A stretch of DNA of 52,089 nt from an uncultured Acetatifactor sp. (GTDB taxonomy: Bacteria; Bacillota; Clostridia; Lachnospirales; Lachnospiraceae): positions 1 through 52,089 of the forward strand of contig CANQJL010000017.1 in the NCBI GenBank assembly GCA_947624245.1, read 5' to 3'. The number at the start of each line of letters is the position of its first letter. Position 1 is the first letter of the stretch. Positions 14,339 to 23,545 of this stretch are shown here, piece by piece. The translations under genes were made by a program, and so were the position numbers. The notes under the pieces were generated by a model, which was not told the origin of the DNA, made no database searches, and was given only the letters and a program-made list of their open reading frames with translations.

Positions 14339-15924
14339 TCAGTATCATAGTTCAGGAACTCAAACTCAAATTCGTCATCCTCTTCCGACGTCATAAAATT
14401 CTTGGGCTGAGGTCTTGCCTGAGACTGTCCCGACGGACGCTGAGCCGGAGATGCTCCCTGCGGACGGCGTTCCGGATTCTGGCCTGCAGGTCTCTGTGTC
14501 TGGCCTGCACCGGAAACATGCTGTTCCTGTGATGCCCCTGCGGGCCTCTGACCCTGAGGCGCTCCTGCCGGTCTCTGACCTGCTGGTCTTGCACCCTGTG
14601 ATGCTCCTGCGGCTCTCTGACCCTGAGGTGCTCCCGCCGGACGCTGGCCTGCGGGTCTTGCGCCCTGTGATGCCCCTGCGGCTCTCTGGCCCTGAGGCGC
14701 TCCTGCCGGTCTCTGACCGGGTCTTGTACCCTGTGATGCCCCTGCCGGACGCTGACCTGCGGGTCTTGTGCCCTGTGACGCCCCTGCCGGACGCTGGCCC
14801 TGACCGGAGGTTCTCTTTTCCGGTCCCGCAGTATGCATTGTCCTCTGACCGGGCTGGCTTCTCCTGCGGATCGTCTCTTTCTCGATCTGATTAAAGTATG
14901 CCGAGTCCTCCATATCCTTGATCTTATATACAAGATATGCCGCAGCGCCGCCGACTCCCACAAGCAGGATCACCAAAATAATGATGGCGATGGTCTGACT
15001 GCGCTTGCTCTTTTGCAGATCCTCCAGCGCTTCGTTGTTGCCGCTGATGGTACTCAGCATTGCCTCTACGCCGTAAGCTTCACCGGTCTCGGTTACAACA
15101 AATTTCCATTCCCCGTCATAAAATACTGTGTCGTAGGGCTTCTCCTCCGCAGGCGCTTCCGGTTCCTCCGCATCGTCCCCTGCGGGCTCCGGACTTTCCT
15201 CCGGCTCCGTGTAAGGCGTCAGCTCCTCGGACAGGTCCACATAATCGGAGCGGATAAAACCGGTCACATCCGCGCCGTCTGAATTGAAGCTCACCTGATA
15301 CCATGTCTTTCCGTCCGTTCCCGTCGTCTGTCCAATCACCGTCAGCGCCACCCCGCTCTCCACGGTGGTAACGATCTGACTGGACTCGGAGGCAGATGCG
15401 CTGTTGCGGATCCGGACATTGTCGCTGCCCTTGACGGTAGCGCTCACGGGATTTACTTTCTCGACCTCGCCGGAAGCACCGCCGCCTGCATTCGCGTCCG
15501 CCGGCTGAGAATTGTCTGCGGGCTGTGATGTGTCTGCGGGCTCCTGCGTAGTGGGCGCCACCTGTGTGGACTCCGGCGGTGTGGAACCGTCCGTGATCTC
15601 CACCAGATCCGATCTGATATAGCCCAGCTTATCCGCATCCACCCACACCTCATACCAGACGTAGCCGTCGCTGGCGTTGATCTGGCTCCTGATAGAGAGG
15701 GTGGTATCCTTTGCATAGCTGGCCAGAACGTCCCCGCCGGAGCTGGCGGAGCTTCGCACTCTGGCGCCGTCAGACGATGTGACGCGCCCTGCGCTCTCGG
15801 CGTGGCTCACTATGGAGAACCCATCCGGCAACAGTGCCAGCGACAGCACCAATACCGATGTGAACACCGCCGCACGCAAAACCCGTACCGCTCCTAACTC
15901 GTGTAGCTTGCTTTGTCTTTTCAT
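14326..15924 (-). CDS. Membrane protein with two SH3b domains and a Gly/Gln/Pro/Arg repeat tail
   Basis: 532 residues. An N-terminal signal or anchor (about 15-42, ending SHAESA), a first bacterial SH3 domain (46-110), an Asp/Pro/Gln linker, a second SH3 domain (about 165-231), an acidic Pro/Glu linker (232-265), and a strong membrane helix (311-334) followed by KIKD. Beyond that is a basic low-complexity region (about 373-505) of repeated GQRPAGASQG-like units, ending in an acidic tail, DDEFEFEF. SH3b domains usually bind peptidoglycan peptides outside the cell, so the repeats would lie in the cytoplasm. The gene follows purD and the zinc-ribbon gene and may be transcribed with them. Possible role: linking wall sensing to a cytosolic partner; not established. 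Confidence 0.85.
   Translation of the reverse strand: MKRQSKLHELGAVRVLRAAVFTSVLVLSLALLPDGFSIVSHAESAGRVTSSDGARVRSSASSGGDVLASYAKDTTLSIRSQINASDGYVWYEVWVDADKLGYIRSDLVEITDGSTPPESTQVAPTTQEPADTSQPADNSQPADANAGGGASGEVEKVNPVSATVKGSDNVRIRNSASASESSQIVTTVESGVALTVIGQTTGTDGKTWYQVSFNSDGADVTGFIRSDYVDLSEELTPYTEPEESPEPAGDDAEEPEAPAEEKPYDTVFYDGEWKFVVTETGEAYGVEAMLSTISGNNEALEDLQKSKRSQTIAIIILVILLVGVGGAAAYLVYKIKDMEDSAYFNQIEKETIRRRSQPGQRTMHTAGPEKRTSGQGQRPAGASQGTRPAGQRPAGASQGTRPGQRPAGAPQGQRAAGASQGARPAGQRPAGAPQGQRAAGASQGARPAGQRPAGAPQGQRPAGASQEQHVSGAGQTQRPAGQNPERRPQGASPAQRPSGQSQARPQPKNFMTSEEDDEFEFEFLNYDTDDEQ
14410..14808 (-). repeat. Intragenic tandem repeats coding the Gly/Gln/Pro/Arg tail
   Basis: Degenerate repeats of 10-13 codons (GQRPAGASQG, GARPAGQRPAGAPQ and variants) in which a 23-codon, 69-bp unit recurs almost unchanged at least twice. 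Such arrays vary in copy number by slippage or recombination. The unit length is a multiple of three, so changes keep the frame. Confidence 0.8.
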
Positions 15925-15950
15925 AAGTGTTTCCTTTCTCTGCTGTTTGT

Positions 15951-16415
15951 CTATTCTCCACGCATAAATCGCCTATGGCCTTCGTCCGCCTTCGGTCCCA
16001 TTCCGGAGCCGTGTATGTTCTTGTGGTGCTCCGCTCTCTGCTTTGCCTCCATGCTGCGGTGTACCTTCATCTCACATTCGGGACAGTATCTTCCGGATCT
16101 GATAGGCTTGTCGCAGAGCTCACAGCGCAGGAATGTCCTGGAGCCCTCGGCCACCTCAAGCCTGCCGTCCCGAAGAAGCCTGCGTATGGTCTTCTGCGAT
16201 ACGCCGATGGCGTCCTCTATCTGCGCCGCCGTGGCGCCCTTGTGCTGCTCAATATATGCCCGTACCTTTCCGTAGTCATCATACGCCTTCTCGCCGCAGT
16301 CCTCGCAGCGGTACTCTCCCAGTCCCTCAAACACCAGCACGCCGCCGCATTTTTCGCACACGCGCGGTATCGAGTAGGATTCCGATGTCAGCAATCGCTC
16401 CATATTATAATCCAT
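15951..16415 (-). CDS. Zinc-ribbon/HTH protein similar to flagellar operon protein YvyF
   Basis: 154 residues. An N-terminal zinc ribbon (CEKCGG...CEDCGE), a short helix-turn-helix (TAAQIEDAIGVSQKTIRRLL), and a second Cys4 group (CELCDKPIRSGRYCPEC), ending in a basic helix. The ribbon-HTH-ribbon order resembles the YvyF/TIGR03826 proteins found with flagellar genes, but no flagellar gene is near and the assignment rests on layout only. It starts 44 bp after purD and is probably in the same transcript. A DNA- or RNA-binding regulator is the simplest guess. Confidence 0.75.
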   Translation of the reverse strand: MDYNMERLLTSESYSIPRVCEKCGGVLVFEGLGEYRCEDCGEKAYDDYGKVRAYIEQHKGATAAQIEDAIGVSQKTIRRLLRDGRLEVAEGSRTFLRCELCDKPIRSGRYCPECEMKVHRSMEAKQRAEHHKNIHGSGMGPKADEGHRRFMRGE

Positions 16416-16459
16416 AACTCAAGCCTCCCCTTGTCTTTCTGCGGCACAAAGCCGCCGGC

Positions 16460-17737
16460 CTACGCCTCGTCAATGGCTTTTCCTATGTCATGTCTCATGT
16501 ATTTGTTTGCAAAATCGACCCACTCCGTCGCCTCATACGCCTTCGCTCTGGCCTCCTTCAGAGTGGCGCCCTTGGCCGTCACGCCCAGCACTCGCCCGCC
16601 GTTCGTCACGATACGGCCCTTCTCATCGAATTTGCTCCCCGCATGGAAACAATAGTAATCCTCTTTGCCGTCAAATTTTTCCAGGCCCGTGATCTCGAAT
16701 CCCTTCTCATAGGATACGGGGTAGCCGTCCGAGGCAAGCACAACGCACACGGCCGCATTGTCCTCGAACTGAAGATCCACCTGATCCAGACAGCCGTCGA
16801 TGCAGGCGTCCACCACGTCGCAGATATCGTTCTTCATTCTGCACAGCACCACCTGCGCTTCGGGATCTCCGAATCTGGCATTGAATTCCAGCACCTTGGG
16901 ACCGTCATCCGTCAGCATCAGCCCAAAGAAGATCACGCCTTTGAACTCGCGTCCCTCCGCCGCCATAGCGTCCACGGTGGGCTGATATATATTCTTTCGG
17001 CAGAATTCGTCTATTTCCTTCGTGTAAAAAGGACTGGGAGAAAAATTTCCCATGCCGCCGGTATTGAGTCCCTGGTCCCCGTCCTTGGCGCGCTTGTGAT
17101 CCTGCGCGGAGGTCATGGGCTTTACGGTCTTTCCGTCTACAAAGGAAAGCACGGACACCTCGCGGCCCGTCATGAACTCCTCGATGACCATGCGGTTCCC
17201 GGCGCTGCCGAAATGCTTATCCTGCATGATCTCCTTGACTCCCGCACGGGCTTCCTCCGGCGTATTGCAGATCAGAACGCCCTTTCCCAGAGCCAGTCCG
17301 TCGGCCTTTAACACGATAGGCAGCTTCGCCGTCTCTAAGTATTCCAACGCCTTGTCTGGATCGTCGAAGGTCTCATAGGCCGCCGTGGGAATCCTGTATT
17401 TCTTCATCAGATCCTTGGCAAAAGCCTTGCTGCCCTCCAGAATCGCCGCCTTTTTATCCGGTCCGAAGGTCCGAAACCCTGCGGCCTGCAGTTCGTCCAC
17501 CAGACCTCCCACCAAAGGATCGTCCGGCGCAACGAACACAAGGTCCACCGCCTTTTCCTTCGCATAATTTATGATCTTGTCGAACTCCATCACTCCGATG
17601 GACGGCTCGCACTCTGCGATCTGCGCAATGCCCGCATTCCCCGGCACACAGTAGATTTTCTCCACCCGACGGCTCTTTTTCATGCTGACCGCAATGGCGT
17701 GCTCTCTGCCGCCTCCTCCCACGATCAAAACTTTCAT
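16460..17737 (-). CDS. purD: Phosphoribosylamine-glycine ligase (GAR synthetase)
   Basis: 425 residues, the usual length. The N-terminal GGGGREHAIA motif is followed by the ATP-grasp fold (LPIVLKADGLALGKGV) and the signature GDPEAQVVL. Step 2 of purine synthesis: phosphoribosylamine, glycine and ATP give GAR. Last of the four purine genes in the cluster, 4 bp after purN. Confidence 0.98.
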   Translation of the reverse strand: MKVLIVGGGGREHAIAVSMKKSRRVEKIYCVPGNAGIAQIAECEPSIGVMEFDKIINYAKEKAVDLVFVAPDDPLVGGLVDELQAAGFRTFGPDKKAAILEGSKAFAKDLMKKYRIPTAAYETFDDPDKALEYLETAKLPIVLKADGLALGKGVLICNTPEEARAGVKEIMQDKHFGSAGNRMVIEEFMTGREVSVLSFVDGKTVKPMTSAQDHKRAKDGDQGLNTGGMGNFSPSPFYTKEIDEFCRKNIYQPTVDAMAAEGREFKGVIFFGLMLTDDGPKVLEFNARFGDPEAQVVLCRMKNDICDVVDACIDGCLDQVDLQFEDNAAVCVVLASDGYPVSYEKGFEITGLEKFDGKEDYYCFHAGSKFDEKGRIVTNGGRVLGVTAKGATLKEARAKAYEATEWVDFANKYMRHDIGKAIDEA

Positions 17738-17741
17738 GACG

Positions 17742-18377
17742 CTACCTCGCTTTACCTGTTCGTATCACTTTTCCGTTTTCCACAAAGATCCGGCCGTTGG
17801 CAATATCGTCGATTGCCTGAGGCAGCAGGACCCATTCCGCCTGCTCCATAACGCGCCTCTGCAATATCTCGGGGGTATCTCCCTCCAGAACCTCCACCGC
17901 CTTCTGGGCGATGATCGGTCCCTCGTCCATGCCTTCGTTCACAAAATGCACCGTAGCTCCCGTTACCTTTACGCCTCTCTCCAGCGCTTTCTCATGCACC
18001 GTCAGCCCATAGTACCCGACGCCGCAGAAGGAGGGAATCAGAGACGGGTGGATATTGACGATCCGATTGCTGAATTTTGCCACCATCTCCTGGGGAATCC
18101 TTACCAGAAAGCCCGCCAGCACTATCAGATCGGGGGCAAGCCTGCACATTTCCTCCGTGAAGGCCCGATTAAAGGCCGCCCTGTCAGGGTAGTCCTTCGG
18201 GCTCATAAGGATTCCGGGAATTCCGTGCCCTGCCGCTCTTTCCAATGCCTTCGCCCCGGCGTTATTGCTGATCACCGCAAGGATCTGCGTGTTCGTGATC
18301 CTTCCGCCGTCTATGGCGTCCAGAATCGCCTGCAGATTGGTTCCGCCTCCCGAGACGCACACTACGATCTTCAGCAT
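17742..18377 (-). CDS. purN: Phosphoribosylglycinamide formyltransferase
   Basis: 211 residues from the ATG at 18377 ([20 protein letters not shown]), which overlaps the last codons of purM (ATGCTGA), so translational coupling is likely. The GGGTNLQAI loop, the catalytic block [12 protein letters not shown] and the later [13 protein letters not shown] are those of the folate-dependent enzyme. It transfers a formyl group from 10-formyl-THF to GAR, step 3 of purine synthesis. A 15-residue longer frame has no ribosome site. Confidence 0.97.
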   Translation of the reverse strand: MLKIVVCVSGGGTNLQAILDAIDGGRITNTQILAVISNNAGAKALERAAGHGIPGILMSPKDYPDRAAFNRAFTEEMCRLAPDLIVLAGFLVRIPQEMVAKFSNRIVNIHPSLIPSFCGVGYYGLTVHEKALERGVKVTGATVHFVNEGMDEGPIIAQKAVEVLEGDTPEILQRRVMEQAEWVLLPQAIDDIANGRIFVENGKVIRTGKAR

Positions 18378-19396
18378 ATGGTCACTTCCTTCTCCCCGGC
18401 CTCGCAGCTTCCCACGATCCATGCCTGTTCGCCTGCTGCCGCCAGAGCCTTCAGGGTCCTGTCCGCATCTGCGGGATCTACCGCAAGCACCATTCCCAGA
18501 CCCATATTGTAGGTGTTGTACATCATCTTCTCCTCGATGCCGCCCTTATTCTGAAGCAGACCGAAGATGGGCGGAACGGGATAGCTGTCCTTCCTTACCA
18601 CCGCCCGAATACCGTTCGGGAGCATTCTGGGAATATTCTCATAGAAGCCGCCGCCCGTGATATGGCTGCAGCCCTTTACGGTAACTCCCGCGTCCTTTAC
18701 GGCCTTCAGCCCCTTAACGTATATTCTGGTAGGCGTAAGCAGCGTTTCGCCCAAAGTGCCTCCCAGCTCCTCGTAATAGGTCTCCAGACTCTCCTTCGTC
18801 ATATCGAACACTTTTCTCACCAGAGAAAATCCGTTGGAGTGAACGCCGGAGGAGGCAATGCCGATCAGAGCGTCTCCCGCCTTGATCTTCTCTCCGGTGA
18901 TCAGATCCTTCTCATCTGCAACGCCCACCGCAAAGCCCGCCAGATCGTACTCCTCTTCGGGCATCAGACCGGGGTGCTCCGCAGTCTCGCCGCCGATCAG
19001 CGCCGCTCCTGCCTGTCTGCAGCCCTCCGCCACTCCTTTTACGATAGACGCGATCTTTTCGGGATAGTTCCTGCCGCAGGCTATGTAGTCCAGAAAGAAC
19101 AGCGGCTCTCCGCCGGCGCAGGCCACGTCGTTCACGCACATGGCCACGCAGTCGATGCCGATGGTATCATGCTTATCCAACAGAAACGCCAGCTTGATCT
19201 TGGTGCCAACGCCGTCCGTTCCGGACAGCAGAATGGGATTCTCCATGTCCTTGACGGCCGCCATGGAGAAGGCTCCCGAAAAGCCGCCCAGACCGCCCAG
19301 CACCTCCGGACGCATTGTCTTTTTTACATGTTCCTTCATCAGCTCTACGGAACGATATCCTGCCTCTATGTCAACTCCGGCCTTCTTGTAATCCAT
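18371..19396 (-). CDS. purM: Phosphoribosylformylglycinamidine cyclo-ligase (AIR synthetase)
   Basis: 341 residues. Family motifs include the N-terminal [26 protein letters not shown] and the C-terminal [15 protein letters not shown]. It closes the imidazole ring of AIR, step 5 of purine synthesis. It lies 37 bp after purE and overlaps purN. The genes for steps 1, 4 and the late steps are not in this window. Confidence 0.98.
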   Translation of the reverse strand: MDYKKAGVDIEAGYRSVELMKEHVKKTMRPEVLGGLGGFSGAFSMAAVKDMENPILLSGTDGVGTKIKLAFLLDKHDTIGIDCVAMCVNDVACAGGEPLFFLDYIACGRNYPEKIASIVKGVAEGCRQAGAALIGGETAEHPGLMPEEEYDLAGFAVGVADEKDLITGEKIKAGDALIGIASSGVHSNGFSLVRKVFDMTKESLETYYEELGGTLGETLLTPTRIYVKGLKAVKDAGVTVKGCSHITGGGFYENIPRMLPNGIRAVVRKDSYPVPPIFGLLQNKGGIEEKMMYNTYNMGLGMVLAVDPADADRTLKALAAAGEQAWIVGSCEAGEKEVTIC

Positions 19397-19433
19397 ATTT
19401 CCTCTTTTCCGCCGCGATGCGGCTGTGTCCTGC

Positions 19434-19952
19434 CTATTTCTTCATGCTCTCCAGATACGCCTTGTAGCCCTCTTCCTGCAGTCTGGCGTCCTTGGCCACT
19501 ACCTGATCCTTTAATTTTGCGCTGTAGGCCTTCAGCTTTGCCAGCAGCTCGGGATCCGACACTGCCAGTATCTTCGCCGCCAAAAGTCCCGCATTCGCCC
19601 CGCCGTTTATGGCTACGGTGGCCACGGGAATGCCAGATGGCATCTGCACGATGGAGTACAGCGAGTCTCTGCCGCCCAGAGACGTGGTGTGCATGGGAAC
19701 GCCGATCACGGGCATGGGAAAGATGGCCGCGCACATGCCGGGAAGATGGGCTGCCATGCCCGCTCCCGCAATGATGACCTTAAAGCCCTTTTCCTCCGCG
19801 CTCTTTGCATATGCAAAGAAGACATCAGGCTCCCTGTGGGCGCTGATCACCGTCATCTCATAGGAGACGCCCAGCTCCTCTAAAATATCCGCTGCCTTCG
19901 CCATGACGGGCATATCGGAATCGCTGCCCATTACAATACCTACTTTTGCCAT
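19434..19952 (-). CDS. purE: N5-carboxyaminoimidazole ribonucleotide mutase or AIR carboxylase
   Basis: 172 residues. [20 protein letters not shown] and [20 protein letters not shown] are the PurE substrate-binding blocks, followed by [11 protein letters not shown]. No purK follows, so a class II, CO2-using form is possible, or purK may lie elsewhere. It is the first gene of purE-purM-purN-purD, with a promoter candidate at 19994-20022. No purine riboswitch is seen in the short leader. Confidence 0.97.
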   Translation of the reverse strand: MAKVGIVMGSDSDMPVMAKAADILEELGVSYEMTVISAHREPDVFFAYAKSAEEKGFKVIIAGAGMAAHLPGMCAAIFPMPVIGVPMHTTSLGGRDSLYSIVQMPSGIPVATVAINGGANAGLLAAKILAVSDPELLAKLKAYSAKLKDQVVAKDARLQEEGYKAYLESMKK

Positions 19953-19993
19953 AATGTCCTCCCAAAAAACAAGATGTTGTGTTCACTCTCTTT

Positions 19994-20022
19994 AGTGTAC
20001 TAGATTTCGGGGCTATGTGCAA
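19994..20022 (-). promoter_or_regulatory. Candidate promoter of the purE operon
   Basis: On the minus strand TTGCAC (20017-20022), a 17-bp spacer and TACACT (19994-19999), about 40 bp before the purE start. The -35 is weak. It lies in the gap between the aminopeptidase stop and purE, so it competes with read-through from upstream. Confidence 0.4.
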
Positions 20023-20025
20023 GTC

Positions 20026-22152
20026 CTATTTCAATTCTCGGAACGCCTCGTTCAGGATTTCGGTCCCCGGCAGCACGAACCTGCCGTTCCTGATGATATC
20101 GATCCGGCTTCCGTCCTTTCGCACGGCGGTCAGTTCCCCCAACTCGTCATAGGGGATCGTGATATCCGTATGGCAGTTAAAATAGGCCTCCAGCGGCTTC
20201 TCGCCCCGAAGGAGCGATCTTTCGTTCTCCCTTGCCACGATCTCCTTGCCGTCGGGATTGTACACCCTGACCTCCTCCGCGTGGGAATAGCAGGTATCCC
20301 CCAGCGCAAAGTGCGGTCCCATCTTCTCCGCGATAAGGATCGGAAGCTTTGCCTCCACCCCCAGCCTCCTTGCGGTCACATAGGCGGTGGTGTTGGTGCC
20401 GACAGCGAACTCGCCCATGGGAAGCGTGTCGTGGCGAAACAGCACATTCTCCTTCACGAACCGCCTGTTCTCTTTCGGATCTTCAAAGTTGCCGCAGTCG
20501 TAATCGACCACCATTCCGTCCTCGAACGTCACGGACAGGTCCCTGTACTCCAGCCCGTCCAGAAACACCTTCTTCACATGGAGCACGCCCCTGGTCCCCG
20601 CAAGAACCGGGGAGGTGAATACCTCGCCCACCGGAATGTTCACATCGGCAACGCAGTTCTCGAAAATAGTCTCCCGCTCCGTATCTTCCAGCTTCCAGAG
20701 ATTTACCCTAAGATCGGTCCGGTTCCCGCCCATGCCCCTGACCTCGCAGTAATCCCCCTGATCCAGCGCGTCGATGAGCTTCTGCTGCACCCGACGGTAA
20801 AGCATGTAATCCAGCGTGTTGATCCGCACCGTCTCCCGAAACAGTTCCCGGAACACGTCTCCCACCTCCGGCACCGGAAAGGCAATGATGGTGAAGCTGT
20901 ACTCTTCCTGTGGAATGTACTCTCTGGTCAAAAGTCCCGACCGGGAACGGTATTCCACCCACAGCCTGCTCTGTTCCTCCGTAAGCCGCAAGGCCTCCGG
21001 CTTCATCACGGGCTCGAAGTCCTTCCGCCCGAAGGTCTCCACCACAGCAGGGCCCGCGTACCACAGCGCCTCCCGCCTGTAGCGCTCGAACGCCGCCCTT
21101 GCGGCCTCCAGCTGGCGGGTGACGTAATTTCTGTCCAGAAAGACCGCTCTGTCATCTTTGTGATCGTATTCATACTGCCTGTTCACATCGGCCCCGCTGA
21201 ATCCGAATCCCCGGGACGCGATACATGTAAGGCCCATCTTCTCAAAATTATCCGCTGCGCGCCGCAGCATCCGCTCAAACCCCAGACGGTACACCAGCGC
21301 CACCGTCTTTTTCTTGCGCAGGTCCTTGTTCGTCACCTCAAAACCCCGGCGGAATCCTTCGGTATACGTATCCGCCATGGCCGCGATCGTATCCTCCGGA
21401 AGTCCCGCGAGGAATCTTGCGGTCTCCAGCTCGTTCTCGCTGACATACTCGCCGTAGGCGTAGAGATAGCGGACATCTGTCAGATTGCTCTCCCTGATGA
21501 TCCTGATTCCCGTGTCCCCTTCTGCGGTAAAGCGTTCCCTGACGCTTCGCAGGTTCGTCTGCTCCGCATAGTCGCAGACGGACCAGTAATCCATCTGTCG
21601 GATATCCTCGAGGTCGGGAAGCCTGCCGTTCTCCTCCCACTCATAGACAAAGGCCGCATATATCTGCACGAACAGCTCCAGACAGACCACCTGCTCCTCC
21701 AGCGCTCCCTCGTACACAAAGCCGATGAGCTTTCTGGTCTCGGCGTACAGATGGGACAGGAATGCTCCCAGCTCCTCTCCCAGCCTGTTCACGGCGTACT
21801 CCGGATTCCCGTAGCTTACGCTGTAGTGCTCCGGAAGAATATCCTCGTACATTGCGCGGTTCCGCCTTTGAAGCTCCTCAAGAGAAGCCTTCTCAAGACC
21901 GCCCTGCGCCAAAAATTGCGCCGTCTCCTCCATCATGAGGCAGAACTTTGCCACAGAAGCAAAATACCGTTCCAGTGCAGGCTCGCCGAAATGCTCCTCC
22001 GGTATCTGCCGGATCCGCTCCATGGCCAGCTCATAGCGCTCTCCCAGCAGAGCCTCGCCGTTCTTTTCCTCCGCCGTTATATCAGGTTCGTTCATACTTT
22101 CCAAAAGCCCTCCGATCGACCGATTCACAAGCTCACAGATTTGCGCCCACAT
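20026..22152 (-). CDS. M29-family aminopeptidase with long N-terminal extension
   Basis: 708 residues, against about 410 for a typical M29 enzyme. The C-terminal 380 or so residues carry the M29 features: VADVNIPVGEVFTSPV (metal-binding Glu), GTNTTAYVTARRLG, EKMGPHFALGDTCYSHAEE with the metal His, and FNCHTDITIPYD with His and Asp. The first 320 or so residues are helical, without known motifs and without a signal peptide, so the enzyme is cytosolic. It removes N-terminal residues using two Co/Zn/Mn ions. The start overlaps the end of the preceding small membrane protein gene by 20 bp. Confidence 0.88.
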   Translation of the reverse strand: MWAQICELVNRSIGGLLESMNEPDITAEEKNGEALLGERYELAMERIRQIPEEHFGEPALERYFASVAKFCLMMEETAQFLAQGGLEKASLEELQRRNRAMYEDILPEHYSVSYGNPEYAVNRLGEELGAFLSHLYAETRKLIGFVYEGALEEQVVCLELFVQIYAAFVYEWEENGRLPDLEDIRQMDYWSVCDYAEQTNLRSVRERFTAEGDTGIRIIRESNLTDVRYLYAYGEYVSENELETARFLAGLPEDTIAAMADTYTEGFRRGFEVTNKDLRKKKTVALVYRLGFERMLRRAADNFEKMGLTCIASRGFGFSGADVNRQYEYDHKDDRAVFLDRNYVTRQLEAARAAFERYRREALWYAGPAVVETFGRKDFEPVMKPEALRLTEEQSRLWVEYRSRSGLLTREYIPQEEYSFTIIAFPVPEVGDVFRELFRETVRINTLDYMLYRRVQQKLIDALDQGDYCEVRGMGGNRTDLRVNLWKLEDTERETIFENCVADVNIPVGEVFTSPVLAGTRGVLHVKKVFLDGLEYRDLSVTFEDGMVVDYDCGNFEDPKENRRFVKENVLFRHDTLPMGEFAVGTNTTAYVTARRLGVEAKLPILIAEKMGPHFALGDTCYSHAEEVRVYNPDGKEIVARENERSLLRGEKPLEAYFNCHTDITIPYDELGELTAVRKDGSRIDIIRNGRFVLPGTEILNEAFRELK

Positions 22153-22453
22153 AGAGGATCAGGCTCAGGCTGCCAAGAGACAGGAGATTCAAAAGAATCC
22201 CCAGCACGGGAAATAGCCTGAAATAATCCTTTTCCCTGAAGGTCACGACCCCCAGGCACAGCCCCACGACGGAAAAGAGCATCGCCAACACTCCCGTGAA
22301 GCCAAAGCCCGCGGGCGCCTCGCCGCCCCCCAGATAGGCCCTGAAGATCACTATACCCAGCGAGACGAGGCTTATGATTCCGAGGATCGTCGCCATAATG
22401 GCGCGTTCGGAATGTTTTTTGTTGGTAAAGATATAGCCTTTTCGTTTCTTCAT
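22133..22453 (-). CDS. Small membrane protein, DUF6142-like
   Basis: 106 residues with three hydrophobic helices (about 20-40, 52-72, 82-102) and a basic N-terminus, MKKRKGYIFTNKKHSERAI. The pattern FTNKKHS, then ILGIISLVSLG, and a later FREKD block is what I recall for DUF6142 proteins, which are common in Lachnospiraceae and of unknown function. It overlaps the aminopeptidase start by 20 bp, so the two are coupled. Confidence 0.7.
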   Translation of the reverse strand: MKKRKGYIFTNKKHSERAIMATILGIISLVSLGIVIFRAYLGGGEAPAGFGFTGVLAMLFSVVGLCLGVVTFREKDYFRLFPVLGILLNLLSLGSLSLILYVGANL

Positions 22454-22463
22454 AAGACCCTAA

Positions 22464-22498
22464 AAGGGCATTCCCCCAGCGCGCCGGGAAATGCCCTT
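22464..22498 (-). terminator. Hairpin between two small membrane protein genes
   Basis: A 9-bp perfect outer stem (AAGGGCATT, 22464-22472, with AATGCCCTT, 22490-22498) extended by GC pairs inside. The following T tract on the minus strand is short (TTTTAGGG), so read-through into the next gene is likely. Confidence 0.65.
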
Positions 22499-22513
22499 CG
22501 ATGACTCCTCACA

Positions 22514-22666
22514 TTAAAATAACAGTTTGGACTTGCCCGCGATCAGCTTCGCTCCCGTTACGATCAACAGGATCCCCGTCACGATCCCTACTACAATGGT
22601 AATCACGCCCACTGCGATATTTGCCGCGCCGGCGCCTTTCATTATCTTATAGACCTTCTGTTCCAT
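22514..22666 (-). CDS. Tiny membrane protein (50 aa)
   Basis: 50 residues from the ATG at 22666 (MEQKVYKIMKGAGAANIAVG), chosen for GGGAG 7 nt upstream; in-frame ATGs further upstream lack spacing. After a short basic start there are two Val/Ile/Gly-rich membrane segments and a C-terminal KSKLLF. No family recognised. It lies between pyrE and the DUF6142-like gene, with a hairpin after it. Confidence 0.65.
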   Translation of the reverse strand: MEQKVYKIMKGAGAANIAVGVITIVVGIVTGILLIVTGAKLIAGKSKLLF

Positions 22667-22718
22667 GATCATACTCCCTTCCTGTTTTTTCTCACCCGTC
22701 ATCAGTATGTCGTGCTTT

Positions 22719-23393
22719 TCATGCTCCATATGTTCCATAATATCTGTCTATCTCCGCTTTTATTCTGTCATCAATATAAATCTGCCCTTTGTATTCCCTG
22801 TTATACAGGTGTTCCACCACCTCCGCCATAGTCACGATGGCGTTGGCTTCAAATCCGTACTTCTGCCTGATTTCCTCCAGTGCGCTCACCTTTCCGTCCA
22901 GGCCCTTCTCCATACGGTTCAGGGATACCATCAGGCCCTTGATCTCCACATCGGCCTGAGCCTTGATAATGGGGAAGGTCTCCTCGATGGACTTGCCGGA
23001 AGTGGTCACGTCCTCAATGATGACCACCCTGTCGCCGTCCTTTAAGCTGCTGCCCAGCAGGATCCCCACATCTCCGTGATCCTTGATCTCCTTGCGGTTG
23101 GAGCAATAGCGGATATCCCTGCCGAAAAGCTCGCTGTATGCGATCGTGGTCGCTACGCTTAGGGGAATCCCCTTGTACGCCGGCCCGAACAGCACGTCGA
23201 AATCGTCCCCGTAATTGTCGTGAATGGCCTTAGCGTAATACTCGCCCAGCTTCTTTAACTGCGTCCCCGTCACATAAGCGCCCGCATTCATAAAGAAAGG
23301 AGACTTCCTGCCGCTCTTTAAGGTAAACTCGCCGAATTTCAGCACACGGCTGTCCACCATGAACTCGATAAATTCCTGCTTATACTGCTCCAT
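22719..23393 (-). CDS. pyrE: Orotate phosphoribosyltransferase
   Basis: 224 residues from MEQYKQEFIEFMVDSRVLKF; a longer frame to 23465 is in poor coding context. The LKSGRKSPFFMNAG block and the PRPP-binding loop VVIIEDVTTSGKSIEE are diagnostic. It converts orotate and PRPP to OMP, step 5 of pyrimidine synthesis, just before PyrF. The gene order pyrF-GNAT-pyrE on one strand suggests one operon, though a 150-bp gap precedes pyrE. Confidence 0.97.
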   Translation of the reverse strand: MEQYKQEFIEFMVDSRVLKFGEFTLKSGRKSPFFMNAGAYVTGTQLKKLGEYYAKAIHDNYGDDFDVLFGPAYKGIPLSVATTIAYSELFGRDIRYCSNRKEIKDHGDVGILLGSSLKDGDRVVIIEDVTTSGKSIEETFPIIKAQADVEIKGLMVSLNRMEKGLDGKVSALEEIRQKYGFEANAIVTMAEVVEHLYNREYKGQIYIDDRIKAEIDRYYGTYGA

Positions 23394-23545
23394 TCTATCC
23401 CAAAACCTCCGATTTTCAAGGCTTTTCGCCCGTCTCTTTCTCTCCCGAAATGCTCTGCTACACACTTTCTACACACTTTTGTATTACTTTTTTTATCTTA
23501 CCATAAACCTCTCAAACATTCAATGAGTTTTATTCCGACAGGCCC

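Noticed and set aside
14391..14963. Arg/Gln/His-rich frames overlapping the SH3 protein repeat tail
   Set aside because: They are out-of-frame readings of the intragenic repeats. The frame with SH3 domains, membrane helix and a proper start is the real one.
19953..20025. Purine riboswitch or PurR box upstream of purE
   Set aside because: The gap is only about 70 bp and shows neither the purine aptamer core nor a PurR-box pair.
20017..22221. A 734-codon plus-strand open frame
   Set aside because: It lies antisense to the M29 aminopeptidase, has no ribosome site, and its translation is the His/Leu/Arg-rich pattern typical of the reverse of a GC-rich gene.
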